Shown one piece after another: positions 1 through 11,506 of a stretch of DNA of 64,000 nt. Under the pieces are notes generated by a model. That model was not told the DNA's origin, did not search any database, and saw only the letters and a program-made list of their open reading frames with translations. Both the position numbers and the translations under genes were made by a program. Every line of letters starts with the position of its first letter. Within the stretch, counting starts at the first letter, position 1. Source of the stretch: Ephemerocybe angulata (lineage: Eukaryota > Basidiomycota > Agaricomycetes > Agaricales > Psathyrellaceae); the NCBI GenBank assembly GCA_013368325.1, contig JAACJK010000164.1:1-64000 (forward strand). Reading direction: 5' to 3'.

Positions 1-1008
1 ATCAGTCACCAATATTGGAGAAGTATCCATGCGATATCTTACCTCAGCGTTCCCTCGATCGTTTCGCTTGAGCTTGAACTCAAACGGCACGGTCATTTTA
101 GAAACGTGGAGGGTTCAGCTTTTCCCTGAGCAATTGGCTTGATACAAGCATCTATCCTGTAGTTGCATCCTTCAATGTCGGAGCTCCATCGATCGTCTGG
201 AACCATGTGCAATTCGAAATCGTTGACAGGAACCCCAGCCTCTTTCATGCAGGTGCGAATGCCTTGGCCGATTTTCTCCAAGGAAGCGAAGGCTTTCTCT
301 TTGACGTTCAAAAGCCTCTTTCCCTCAGATGGCTTTCGAGAGAACTCCTTCAAAACTTGGGGAAAAGGAGGCTCGTTGTTCAGGTTCGCCGGGCTCGCTG
401 TTTGAAAAGGATGGCCGGGAACGGGGGGAAGTTTGCGTGTCGTGACGCCCTTGGTCTTCTCCCTTGGGGCGAGGAACAAGCATAGCTTTGGCCCTCATGG
501 TCTCGAGAACTTTGTTCAAAACGTTTGAAGCTGGCGAGGGAATGAAGTAGTGCTCGAAAAAGTCGTCCCTTGAACAGTACAGTGTTTCCTTCTTCATGTA
601 CTTTGCAATGATTGGACGCAGATCTGTAAGCTTTTCGTCCCCTGCTTGCTCGCGGATAGATCTTGGGGTGGCACTAAAACTGTGTCAGTACTCTTCCAAA
701 TCGATACAAATGGGTAATTGGGCATCGAACCTTCCGAGTGTTGGAGTACCACTTGTTCGCGGTGGGCCCACTGGTGTGGTAGGATCGGGGAGAGGTTTTG
801 CAGAACTAGTAGGATTTGGATCAGTGAGGTTTAGATTACAGTAAGCAGTGAGTACGCACCTCCTTGCTGGAGCTTTACCCCTTTCTCGACTTTTTGCCTT
901 TGCAGGAGCATTCGTTCTAGCGATAACGTTGAGGTTTAGGTGACGTTAAGAAAGACACTCTGTATGAGTGAGATCTTAAGGATAAACGCACTGCGATGTA
1001 CGAGGCAT
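1..1008 (-). CDS. K1: FunK1 fungal-type protein kinase, N-terminal part only (runs off the window)
   Basis: Partial gene; its kinase domain lies outside the window. Proposed exons on the minus strand are 1008-992 (17 bases), 916-860, 805-731 and 673-43. The next donor (GTAAG) is at 42, so the gene continues leftwards. It is the counterpart of K8: the same 17-base first exon, a basic second exon (APAKAKSRERGKAPAR), a PDPTTPVGPPR exon, then AGDEKLTD followed by ETLYCSRDDFFEHYF. In the last exon the frame ending MLVPRPKGEDQG does not continue directly into PPFPQVLKEFSRKPSEGKRL. Either a base was gained or lost near the six-G run at 423-428, or a 49-base intron with a weak GTCACG donor and AACAG acceptor is removed, which restores the frame. 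I cannot decide between these, so its functional state is open. Confidence 0.7.
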
Positions 1009-1715
1009 ATGGTGTCAAAGTTCGGGAAGGGAAGACAGAACTGTGTGTGAAGGTGGCTGGGGTAGTCGATGTGGTGGTTCAGAGGCAAGGGCTGGGTGGC
1101 TTTGGGGTCGTGTACAAAGTTGATTATCAACACGTGGTGTCACGCTGCACCCATTGTCGTCTCGATTTGGACGCGATGATTCTCACGGTCACGAATTCGT
1201 TATTCAACTGCAGTCAGCCAATCTCAGCGACTTTACAAGTCCCATCCTCTCCCGATTGAGCGCATCCCACAGTCGTAAAAACGGATTCACCATCGCGGAG
1301 AGTCCGTGGTCATTCTGGACACTATCGGGGCAATATCGGGGACCGCCCGGGCCCGAACCCACTGGCAGCCAATTCCGAGCTCGCCGGATCGTCGCGTCCG
1401 CGCGTTATGTGGAACATATGCTGCCTCTGCTGAGTCTGCTCTAACATCGCACCATTCTAATGTTCCCAAATCAAGAGAGGATGGGAAATCGAGACTAGGT
1501 GCACTGGGGCCCAGCAGCCGGGCCAAGGCTCAGCTGTTCTTGAATGGGATGACGCTTCAAAATAATGGCAATGATAATAGCTGTACTTGGACTTCCGCAT
1601 GATCTATCCAGAAATAGTGGCGTAGGAGGATGGTAAGAGATTGCGTGGAACGAGGTATGAAATGTAGAGAGCGAAAAACTTTCACAAAGTAGTAGGCGAA
1701 ATCCAGGGACAACTT
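1009..1715. other. Intergenic region between K1 and K2
   Basis: It should hold the K1 promoter and the 3' flank of K2. I see no coding homology, tRNA or repeat. The short open frames here lack similarity to anything I recognise. The block shared upstream of the other kinases is not evident in front of K1, as also for its relative K8. Confidence 0.4.
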
Positions 1716-4353
1716 TCATGCTTTTCGCTTCGCACCACGCCGAGAATGGACCCTCCTTCTCTTGGAAGGACCAGGTTGATTTTCGTTGTTTCCATGTCCC
1801 AAGGAAACAGTGGTTTGCACGCAAGGGGACTTTCGCTTTGTCCCAGCAGAGGGTTCTCCGACAGGATTTAGGGTGCGCACCGGTTGAGTGCGAAGTCGAC
1901 CTGCTTCCGCATCCTCCCGGGACTGCCGAACCGGCAGAACCCCCCAGACGCCACGGAAGTCTTCGATATTCTTAAAGAATATCAAAGGCACAGCACAGAT
2001 CGACGCGAAGTTGGTGTAGTCGAGCCGCATCTCCTGAGTGTTTCGGCAATAGTCATGATAGAGCCGGGCCCGGAAGTCCTCAAGCGCGGAGGCAATGAGC
2101 TTGACGCCATCGTGAAGGCTTGATGTAACATCTCCAGGGAGGCCCACGAACAGGGAGTTGGATCGTGTTGTCGTGGATGTGGAGGTAGCCTGGAAGATCA
2201 CTTTTGCAGCAGCCCTTGACGGTTCGCACCCAATACGGCTAGTGATAATCCAGAGGATCAACCACCAAAGGGACTCGATGTCGTGTAGGAAGGTGTGCCT
2301 GACCGTCCCCCACTCCTCCCCCTGACTCACGGTAAGCTGCCCACTGGCCTTTGGCCCACGACCCCAGTCTGGGTGAACCACTTCCTTATAATTAATCGGG
2401 ATCAGATGGGAGAAGCCTCGAGGATTGTATCTCATATGCCATGAGTAAGGCGTGCCCTGCGAAGGGCCTTCTCAGCTCCAGTACAACATATCGCGGACAG
2501 AAAAGCTCACAATTTTTGGGTCAGGAGAGCCTGCATTCGGCGAGAGTTTCTTCGCAAACTCGAGGTCAGCAAGCTTAGTCGCCCATTTGCCGTCCGCTTC
2601 AATAGCAAGGATATTGCCGTCGCTGATATCTCTGTGGACCCATCCTGCACAGAACATGATTAAGAGCGCTAGAGATAATGAGCAGCTAGATCTTCCGTCG
2701 TACATCAATCAGACTCACCGAAATAGGCCTGATTCAAGACGCTCATTGCGTCTCCAAGGCTCGGAAGGTCGGACACACGTGTGCAGATCTCGGGGAAGAC
2801 GAAGAAGCACCGCTTTTTCGGAGAGACACTTGGAGGCTTGGGATCAGGGAGATCTGGACGCGTTGTTCCCTTCCTAGGTTCAGGATTGCCGGCTGGGGGG
2901 TGGGTGTTGGATGCCTTCCAAACCTTCTCTGAAGGAAAGGACTTCTCAGATGGGCTCGTGTATCGCATCCTCTCATCGTGTTGCAGAAAGAGACTTTTGT
3001 AAGAATCACCCTGCAGATAGCCACGCAGTCGGGCGAATTCTGGCCGGTCACGAGGTATACAGCTCAGGATCGGCAGGACTCCCAGTCGGATTGCCTGAGG
3101 ACATCGATATCGTGAAAGAGTTGACCTTGAAGCTCGAATTCTGTCATAGCGTCTGCGTCCACCCAAGTATCCTTCAGGATGATTTCCCGGCATTTGGGCT
3201 TGGCCTTGGGGTTGCTCTTCGATATGACCTCCACGGCCTTCCAGATCCGTGTGTGGCCTCTAGAGACAAGGTGCGTCGTCTTAAAGAAGAACGAGTGCCC
3301 CCGCTTTGGGACTGCTTTTGGCCGCAGCCGTTGGCTTGACTGTAGGTCATCAGCCTTGGCAATAACGCCGTCTAGCTCGTAGAGATAGGATCCATCAGCG
3401 AGGCGAGTGATATGAGATTCATATCCCAAAGCTTCTCGGTCTGCCGAGAAGAGCGAGAGGAAGACGCGAATAAGTAAGTCGGGCCTCTGCAAAGTGACTG
3501 TTAGCAAGCTGTATCACGGTATACTCTGGGAACAACTCGGAGGTTACCTCGATGTAGCTGAAGGAGGTCGCCTTGATCGTGGTCTTTCTCGTAGAATACC
3601 ACAACGAGACAAAGTCGTCTTCGATGCTGATCTACAGCTGTTTAAGCGCCTGACAGAGTGAGAATGACGAACGGCTTACTCCGTAAGTAAAGTTTCGAGA
3701 AATGTCGCCCTCCAGGATGTCACTCATCGCTCGCATGAGCTGTTCCCTGTTCTGCACATCAAATGTCAATCCAGGAATTCAAAGCGCCACGCAAAGAATC
3801 TACCTGCGCAATGCACTCTCCATTTACCCTGACAGCGACAGGAACAGTCATATCAAGCGAAGCGTACGAGCTGGGCTTGTCACCAGAATGCTGGCCGTCT
3901 GTTTCGACGAAGGACTCGGAGGTGGCGCCTTCGATGTCGTCGTCACTGTCGCTTCTGGATTCCGGTACGAGAGACAGGTTGAGCCCAGTAAATTGGACTG
4001 CTGCAGTTTCCATGCACTGCTGTATATCATTTGCTAGATTCTCCAGCTTGGTCCACAGCTTCTCGACGCTACTCTGAGAGCGCGTCATCCGACCTTCCGA
4101 CGCTCGATTGAAGAGTCCCCTCAGAACCAGCGGGAAAGGTTGCTCCTTGGATTCTGAGCCAGAGAGTCTACAGTTGAGGGCCCAGCAGCAGTGTGTTGAG
4201 TTGATGGGGAGGTCTTCGCCATTGGCAGTTTCCGCCGGGGATAAGGACACGTTTTCTGCGCAGTTGCTTTACGACTTCGTCCAGAATGAAAGTGTTTGGT
4301 GCGGGTAGAAAGTAATGGTCTAGGAAGTCATGTGTCTCCGAGTACAGCAGCAT
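1716..4353 (-). pseudogene. K2: FunK1 kinase pseudogene, counterpart of intact K9
   Basis: Exon remnants align one for one with K9: 4353-3804, 3751-3680, 3631-3548, 3486-2719, 2668-2511 and 2456-1716. Catalytic-region motifs remain (GWVHRDISDGN and LADLEFAKK in the fifth exon). At least four single-base losses against K9 break the frame. Two are in exon 1 (a C run near 4238 and an A run near 4172), so the first frame stops at QL* near 4168. One is in exon 4 near 3080 (CCC to CC, giving SDWESCRS*). One is in exon 6 near 2443 (TTC to TC), which destroys the PYFMAYEI motif; a later indel restores the frame. The introns are very close in sequence to those of K9, so decay seems recent. All four losses shorten a run of identical bases, so assembly error must be considered, but the neighbouring long frames are clean. 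Translation from an ATG at 4250 could bypass only the first breaks. Confidence 0.85.
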
Positions 4354-4389
4354 TTGGGAGTAGGGGTCAAGGGTAGCTTAGCGAAAGAA

Positions 4390-4461
4390 GGTGGAGGTTC
4401 AGTGCAAGACGCGAAACGCGGAACGCGATCACGCCCAATTGTTCGAAATGATGTTCCCACG
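4390..4461 (-). promoter_or_regulatory. Shared upstream block of FunK1 genes, K2 copy
   Basis: Read on the minus strand, this begins CGTGGGAACATCATTTCGAA (4461 downwards). A CGCG-rich stretch and a CCACCTTCT tract follow, ending roughly 40 bases before the K2 start codon. The same order of elements stands before K3-K7 and K9. Confidence 0.6.
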
Positions 4462-4773
4462 GTAAACATTCAATATTCAGCAGTGGCCTGCTTCCAGCCA
4501 TGCAGGCAAAACAACATGCGGATGCCCTTCTCAGCAGGTATTGACCGTACATGATTAACGATGATATCCCTTCGAAACTAGATCATGAAATTTACGGTCC
4601 AGCGTTTGATAGTACATCCACTCATTTAGCACTGGCAATCATCTAGTACTATCTCGCTCTTCCTCCGACCATGAATTTCCCGGAGCTGATCAAGGAACTC
4701 CAAACTAAGTATGGGTCCTCTCTACCTATGATGTGCGTGATTCCGGGCCCATACTATGGGATTTTAGAAAACT

Positions 4774-7529
4774 TTAAGCTTGAAGCTTCACCTTCATCAG
4801 ACTGCCATCGCCGCTGCGGGAGTTATTGGTTCTTGTGAAGTGTCCATGTACACACCCATTTCCTTCAGACCCATACAACGTCCTCATCCGCTTCGATGGG
4901 CCTGCCTGCCCTCCGTTGCGCCCTTCCAGAGGCAAACGACCCATTGAGGAGCCAGTAGCATCGTGAAGGAACTTCCTCTTAGACAATCGTGGGCCCGAGC
5001 CGGTCAGAACTCGAACGGAGGGCGGTCCGCAAGTAGTAGACGACTGGGATAGGTTATGAGGTGCTTCTATAGGGGGCGCAGGTCGCCGAAGGCATAACGA
5101 AGCCCAAGATTCCCGAAACGCCTTGATATTGTGAAAAAAGATCAAGGGAACGGCGCAAATCGGGGCATAGTTTATGGAATCCATCCTCATATCTGGAGTG
5201 TTTCGAAAATAGTCTTGAAACAGTCGGAACTGTAGCGTTTCGAGAGCGGAGGCGATGGGTTTGACACTGTCGTGGAGCCTCGATGTAACGCTTGCAGGGA
5301 TGCCGCCGCGCAAGACGTTATATCGTGCAGGGATCAGCCTGGAAGTAAAGACGATCTGGGCCGCGGCCTCGGAGGCGTCACATCCGACACGACTGGTGAT
5401 AATCCATAGGATAAGCCAATATAGTGACTCAATGTCGTGAAAGAAGGTGTGTACAACACAGGCAGGAGGCTCCGTTCGCTTTTTGGATTCCACCTTGCCC
5501 CAGACTACAAAGGTGAGTGTCGGAGGGAGGGGAGCAGGAGGGCAAATGAAGTTCGAGCTTTGTATTTCGTACGCCATGAAGTACGGTGTGCCCTACAGAC
5601 CGAGCTCAGTGAGATAGGTTTCGATGCAAGGTAAAGAGAGAAACTCACAGTCTTCGGCTCAGGGGATCTTTGGACGTTCGAGGGGACCTTCTTCGCGTAC
5701 TCGAGGTCGGAAAGCTTGGCAATCCACTTGCTGTCTACCTCTGTAGCGAGAATGTTCCCATCACTGATGTCTCTATGAACCCAACCAGCACAGAACATGA
5801 GCAGAAGCGCTAGAAAAAAGGAATCAGTCATGTAACCAGCGGTGTTATTCCGAAGAGATTCACCATAGTAAGCCTGATTGAGTACGTCCATCGCGTCTCC
5901 GAGCGTCGGAAGGTCAGACACACGCTTGCAGGTATCGGGGAAGACGAAGAAACAGCGCCTCCTCGAGGTAAGGCACAAGTTCGGAACAAATCCGTCCTTC
6001 AGAGGATGTGGCCGCGTTGTGGTTCTGCAATGCTGTTCAAGGTTTCCAGCGAGAGTATGGGCAACACCAGGAGTGTTGGCGGGATTCCAGACCTGCTCTG
6101 GACTAAGCGACTTCGTAGACTGTCCAGCATAGTGCATCCTCTCATCGTATCGTAGGAATAGACTCTTGTAAGTGTCGTCCTTCAGATAGCCCCGTAGTCG
6201 ACGAAACTCTTCCCGATCGGGAGGTATTCCCTTCAAAATCGGCAAAGATTCCCAGTCCGACTGCTTGAGAATATCGATATCCTGGAAAAGTTGGTGTTGG
6301 AGCTCGAATTCAGTCGCAGAGCCTGTGTCGACCCAAGTATCCTTCAAGATAACTTCCCGACCCCTGTGCTTAGGCTTCAGATTGCTCTTTGACATGACCT
6401 CCACGGCCTTCCAGATGCGACTGTTGCCCGTAGAGACAAGGTGCGTCGTCTTAAAGAAGAACGAGGGCTCTTGCTTTGGGACCGCTTTTGACCGCAGCCG
6501 TTGGCTCGACTTCAGGTTGCCAGCCTTGGCCGCAATTCCGTCTAGTTCGTAGAGATAGGAACCGTCAGCGAGGCTAGTAATATGGGACTCGTATCCCAAG
6601 GCGTCTCGGTCCGCGGAGAAGAGGGAGACAAGGACGCGGATCAGTAAGTCGGGCCTCTACACAGCGAATATGAGCAAGCTGCATCGCGGTGTACTCTGGG
6701 GAGCAATTCGGAGGCTAACCTTGATGTAGCTAAAGGAAGTCGCTTTAACAGTGGTATGTCTCGTAGAATACCACAATGAGACTCGGTTGCCCTCAATACT
6801 GATCTATTACTGTCATTCAGTTTGCATGCTTCGGTTCGATTTGTAGGAGAACTTACTCCATAGATAAAGTTGCGCGAGACATCGTCATCCATACTTTCGC
6901 CCATTGCTTGCGCGAGCTGCCTTTGATTCTAAGCAGCATTTGTCAGTTTACAAAGGCATCGAAACAGCACATATAATTACCTGGGCTATGACCTCTTCAT
7001 TCAGTCTGAAGGCGACTGGTACAGTAAGACCGAAAGGGGAAATCGGGTTAGACCCTTCACCAGTTCGCTGGCCGCCTTCGACAGAATTATCAGAGGCGTT
7101 GTCGTCGATGTCGTCTCCACCGTCGCTTCCGACATCAGGAACCAATGACAGCCTAAGCCCATTCACTTGTAGCCCAGCTTCCTCCATGCACTGGCGTATA
7201 TCCCTGGCAAGATTCTCCAGCTTGGCCCACAGTTTTTCTACGCTACTTTGTGAGCGTGTCAACCTGCCCTCCGACGCTCGATGGGCAAACCCCCTCAAGA
7301 TTAGAGGGTAATGTCGTTCTGTAGATTGCAAACCATCCTCCCCGCAGTTTGATATGTCGGCAACAGGTTTGTGGGTTGGCATCCACGTGGTCCTAGTCGA
7401 GCGTTTGGGCCGGGGGATAAGCACCCGTTTGTTATGCAGCCTCCTCAGGACGTCGTCTAGAACAGAAGCGTTTGGTGCAGGAATGAAGCAATAGTCGAGG
7501 AAGTCATTCGTTTCCGAGTAGAGTAACAT
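4774..7529 (-). CDS. K3: FunK1 fungal-type protein kinase, intact
   Basis: Predicted Ser/Thr-type kinase of the FunK1 family, 825 residues from six exons: 7529-6981, 6928-6857, 6803-6720, 6656-5864, 5809-5649 and 5592-4774. The N-terminus is MLLYSETNDFLDYCF. Short exons 2 and 3 (72 and 84 bases) encode a conserved SRNFIYG / VSLWYSTRHTTVKATSFSY stretch. Exon 4 carries GYESHIT and the VILKDTW motif, whose Lys is the likely beta-3 ATP-binding residue. Exon 5 has the catalytic loop HRDISDGN and metal-binding Asp in SDLEYAKK (DLE in place of DFG). Exon 6 opens with GTPYFMAYEI, equivalent to the activation-segment APE region, and contains FHDIESLYW. The C-terminus has LSKRKF and AGPSKRMR basic clusters. 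Its closest relative here is K7 on the other strand; their intron 4 sequences also match. Substrate and pathway are unknown. Confidence 0.9.
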
Positions 7530-7579
7530 GTCTCGTAGGCAAAACAGAAGTCAAAGCGATTTGGGAATGTGGTGGTTGA

Positions 7580-7649
7580 AACTGAGAGTGACGCGTTGGT
7601 GATGCGAGGCGCGTCTCTCCAACTCATTGTTCCGAATGATGTTCCCACG
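7580..7649 (-). promoter_or_regulatory. Shared upstream block of FunK1 genes, K3 copy
   Basis: The minus strand begins CGTGGGAACATCATTCGGAA from 7649. It contains GACGCG and GGCGCGTC in opposite orientation with a longer gap than in other copies, then a TCAACCACCACATTC tract. It ends upstream of the ATG at 7529. Confidence 0.6.
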
Positions 7650-8098
7650 TAAATTAACAGGGTCACATCACCAGCACACCGATAGGGGCGAGCTGGATCT
7701 CAGGGCGCATTCCAAGCGCATTCTTCTGGCTCTGGGCAAATCGGATGGCTAACAAAGTGAACGTATATCCTATAGTCCGAGTGTCGTCTGGTAAATCGAA
7801 CGGCCTCCGCTGAGCCATCGTTTGGCTATGATTGTTTCATGCGTTTCATTCAAAACGATCTCGAACGAACGAGAGGTACATCCGAGTTTCCCCTCAGACC
7901 TCACCGGTTGCACAAGCGCCCATCCCAAATGAATAACTTTCACAATACAGGCCCGTACTCAGTACACAGGCTACATATCAGTACGACCATGGTGGGTTAA
8001 AGCTGGAAGCCAGAAAGAATTCAAAGAGATATGAGAGAAAAGGTGAGGACACAGCAAAGACCGCCGCAGCTGGGTTTCTGCTCTGCTTGACCTCCGAG
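7650..8098. other. Intergenic region between K3 and K4
   Basis: No gene, RNA or repeat was recognised. It holds the distal K3 promoter and the K4 3' flank. Confidence 0.4.
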
Positions 8099-10741
8099 TC
8101 AGAGCTTTACCCTCTTTCCGGGGCCTGCATCACAGCTAAGAGAACATACGGCTGATAGTACTACAGAGCCGCGCTCACTTCCACGCAGTTTCCGCTTCGT
8201 TGGTGGTCGACTAGTTGTTGGTCGACTAGAACAGGTGGAAGCCTCGGAAGCAGGCTGATTGAGCCCTAGTTGAGGGCGAGGTTGTGGCGCCCTCGTTCCA
8301 GCCAGGGATTGCTGAAGGGGAAAAGAGGCCCAGACGTCGCAGGATTCTCTGACATCGTCGAAGAATATCAGGGCAGTGGCACAGGCAGGTGCGTAGTTCT
8401 CATACTCAAGTCGCATCTCTGGCGAGTTTCGGAGGTAGTCGCCATAAAGCTGCACCCTGAAAGGCTCGAGTCTGGCCGCGATAGGTTTGACATCATCATG
8501 AAGGCTTGAGACGATGTCGTGGCTGAGGCCCCCGATGACGACGTTCCCTCGGCGTTCCGAATCGGCAAAGTGACCCTGAAAGAGAGCATGAGCCGCGATT
8601 TTGGAGGCATCGCACCCGATACGACTGGTGATGAGCCAGACAATAAGCCACCATAACGATTCGATATCATGAAAGAACGTGTGTACGACTGCTTTGGACG
8701 CCGCCGGAATGGCCTTCCCTCTACCGAAGACAGGGAGGATTACTTTTTTGAAGTCGAACTCGTGTCGAACCCAGAGCAGCAGCGAGGCTTCAATCTCATA
8801 GGCAATGAAGTAGGGCGTCCCCTGTACATTCTTCGGTCAGCTTTGGTACTGCAGTGACATAGGGCAACTCACAATCGTCGCATCAGGCGATGTCGCCAGT
8901 TTCGGTGAACATTTCTTCGCAAACTCGAGGTCAGCCAACCTAACCGACCATTTTCCGTCAACCTTGATGGCCAAGACGTTTCCATCGCTGATGTCTCTGT
9001 GGACCCATCCGGCACAGAACATAATCAAGAGCGCTACGAAAGGTATTGAGTTGACATAAAGACTAACAACGCCAAGCAGCCTTACCGAAATAGGCCTGAT
9101 TGAGTACCTCCATCGCGTCTCCTAGGGTCGGGAGGTCCGACACCCGAGTGCAAAGCTCAGGAAAGACAAAGAAACAGCGCTTCTTGGAGGAAAGGGTGGG
9201 TGGATTCTGTGTAGGCCACTCCTCGCGCGGTTTTCGTTGCGAACTTCTCCTGTTCCGTTCGTTGTGTTCTACGTCTTCCGCCAAGGTATCGGGTTCGACC
9301 TGGTTGCTGACCGGTTCCCAAACGTGTTCCGAAGGAAGGGACTTCCCAGGCCGGCCCGTATAGCACATCCTTTCATCATAGCGTAGAAATAGACTTTTGT
9401 ATGAGTCGTCCTTCAAATAGCCACGCAGTCGGGCGAATTCTTCCCGGTCGCTAGGTATGCCCATCAGAATCGGTAATGATTCCCAATCGGATTGCCTGAG
9501 GCTGTCGATATCCTGGAAAAGGATGCGTTGAAGTTCGAATTCTGTCGCAGAGTCGGCGTCTACCCAAGTATCCTTCAAGACAATCTCTTGGCCCTTGTGT
9601 TTCGGCTTCAGATTGCTCTTCGACGTGACCTCGACGGCATTCCAGATGTGTGTGTGGCCTTTAGAGATGAGGTGCGTCGTCTTGAAGAAGAACGACTGTG
9701 GTTGCGTCTGGGCTGACTTCGATCGTAGCCGATGGCTCGACTTGAGAATGGGTGCTTTGGGGGAATCCCGTCCAGTTCGTAGAGATAGGACCCGTCGGTT
9801 AGACGAGTAATATGAGACTCATATCCCAGTACTTCTCGGTCCGCCGAAAAGAGCGAGACAAAGACACGGATAAGTAAGTCAGGCCTCTGCAGAGTATATG
9901 TCAGAAAGCTGCATCGCAATTTGCAACTCGGAGGCTTACGTTGACGTAGCTGAAAGAGGTCGCTTTAATGGTGGTCTTTCTTGTAGAATACCATAACGAG
10001 ACGCGATCGTCTTCAACGCTGATCTACTGGTATTCAGAAGTGGTTCGGTTCATCTTCGTATAAAAACTTACTCCATAGATGAAATTGCGCGATATATCGT
10101 CCTCCATACTTTCGCGCATGGCTTGAACGAGACGTTCTCTGTTCTAAACAGCAATTGTCAGTTCTAAAAGGCATAGAAGGCACCGCAAAAGTAATCACCT
10201 GAACTGCATTCACTTCGTCCAGGCTCAGAGCGACTGGCACAGTCAAACCGCCGAAACCGAGAGAAGCAACCGAGATAGACGTCCGCTGGTACCCGCCTTC
10301 GAATGAGTCATCGGAGGCGCTGTCGTCGATGTCACTTTCAACGACACTTTCAGCGCCAGGGACAAAGGACAGCTTAAGTCCATTCCCTTGAAGTCCCGCT
10401 TTCTCCATGCACTGGCGTATATCTGTGGCAAGAGTCTCCAGCTTGGCCCACTGTTTGTCTACGCTACTTAGAGAGCGTGTCAACCTGCCCTCCGATGCTC
10501 GATGGGAAAACCCCTTCAAAACTAAAGGAAAAGATTGTTCGTCGACTTGCGAACCATCCTGTCGACAGTCTGGTGTTTGCCCGCGGGGTAGGGCTGATGT
10601 GGTCCGAGCAGAACGTTTGGACCGGGCGATAAGCACCCGTTTGTTTTGCAGCTTCTTCAGGACGTCGTCCAGAACAGAAGGGTTCGGAGGAGGGATGAAG
10701 CAATTTTCGAGGAAGACATTTGTTTCAGAGTAAAGCAGCAT
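8099..10741 (-). pseudogene. K4: FunK1 kinase with a single frameshift (pseudogene or sequence error)
   Basis: Six exons in the family pattern: 10741-10199, 10143-10072, 10023-9940, 9886-9086, 9033-8873 and 8821-8099. The summed length is one base short of a whole number of codons. In exon 4, just after YELDGIPPK, the frame slips. Restoring one base near 9752-9763, next to a five-G run (9759-9763), gives the expected LKSSHRLRSKS...SFFFKTTHL stretch. Everything else is open and well conserved: KDTWVDADSATEFEL, GWVHRDISDGNVLA, LADLEFAKK, GTPYFIAYEI, FHDIESLWW, and C-terminal PTKRKL and GPGKRVKL. The N-terminal exon is most like K5 and K7. A lone indel beside a homopolymer in an otherwise intact gene could be either very recent inactivation or an assembly error. 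Confidence 0.8.
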
Positions 10742-10780
10742 TCCTTGGGGGGAAATTGAAGGTCCAAACGACTGAGAGAA

Positions 10781-10850
10781 GGTGGTGGTTGAGATTGAAG
10801 ACGCGAAGCGCGTCGCCAACTGTCCAATTGTTCCGAATGATGTTCCCGCG
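10781..10850 (-). promoter_or_regulatory. Shared upstream block of FunK1 genes, K4 copy
   Basis: On the minus strand, CGCGGGAACATCATTCGGAA starts at 10850. A perfect inverted repeat GACGCG-CTT-CGCGTC lies at 10814-10800, followed by a TCAACCACCACCTTCT tract. The start codon is at 10741. Confidence 0.65.
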
Positions 10851-11506
10851 ATGTCTGGTCGCCACTGCCTGGCCGGCCTCAAGCCGGCCTCGCGAGGCTG
10901 GATTCCAAAATGCGCTTTGTGTGGGCTCTGGACGCAGAAATTAGTATAGTTTATCTATATTGCTGACAGGTAGAGCAGCAGATATGTACTCATCAACAGT
11001 ATCGATAGCAGGCAGTTGTGGGACAGGGAAGGGTCACCGGTCAGGCCAAACCAGCGAATTCGAACGAGGATGTTGAAATGGAGCATCTCCGCGGACTCTA
11101 ACGTTCAATGAGCAATGAGGTACGTACCTATTACCCGACGGTCTCAAAGCAGGCGTCTGTTCGAGGAGCTCCGAAAGAACGATTTGGCGCACCGAAGATT
11201 AGGGTTGGGTTGTCTCGTGATAATTACAACCCATCCTCACTCAACACCTTCTCAATACCTCCCAGCCCGCCCAGAAAGCTGTTCCTTCAGCCAACGGGCG
11301 CCGTACAAATTGAGGCCCCTGGGAATAGATATAGGTCTCGGAGGTGTGTAATTGGAATAAAATCGCTTTGGTTGAGCCCCCCATACATACATTATTATGA
11401 AACAAAACAAGGAGTGAGGAATGCAACAGAGCTTGGCTCTGAATGACGGACAAGGACCGTCGAAATGGCGGCTAATGGCACCCGCCCTTCAAGCGCCTCC
11501 ACGTGG
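10851..11506. other. Intergenic region between K4 and K5
   Basis: No recognisable gene. Open frames on the plus strand at about 11108-11446 look like chance frames without conserved motifs or paralogues. Confidence 0.4.

Noticed and set aside
11108..11446. 112-codon plus-strand frame between K4 and K5
   Set aside because: Composition and lack of motifs fit chance; it lies in an intergenic spacer.
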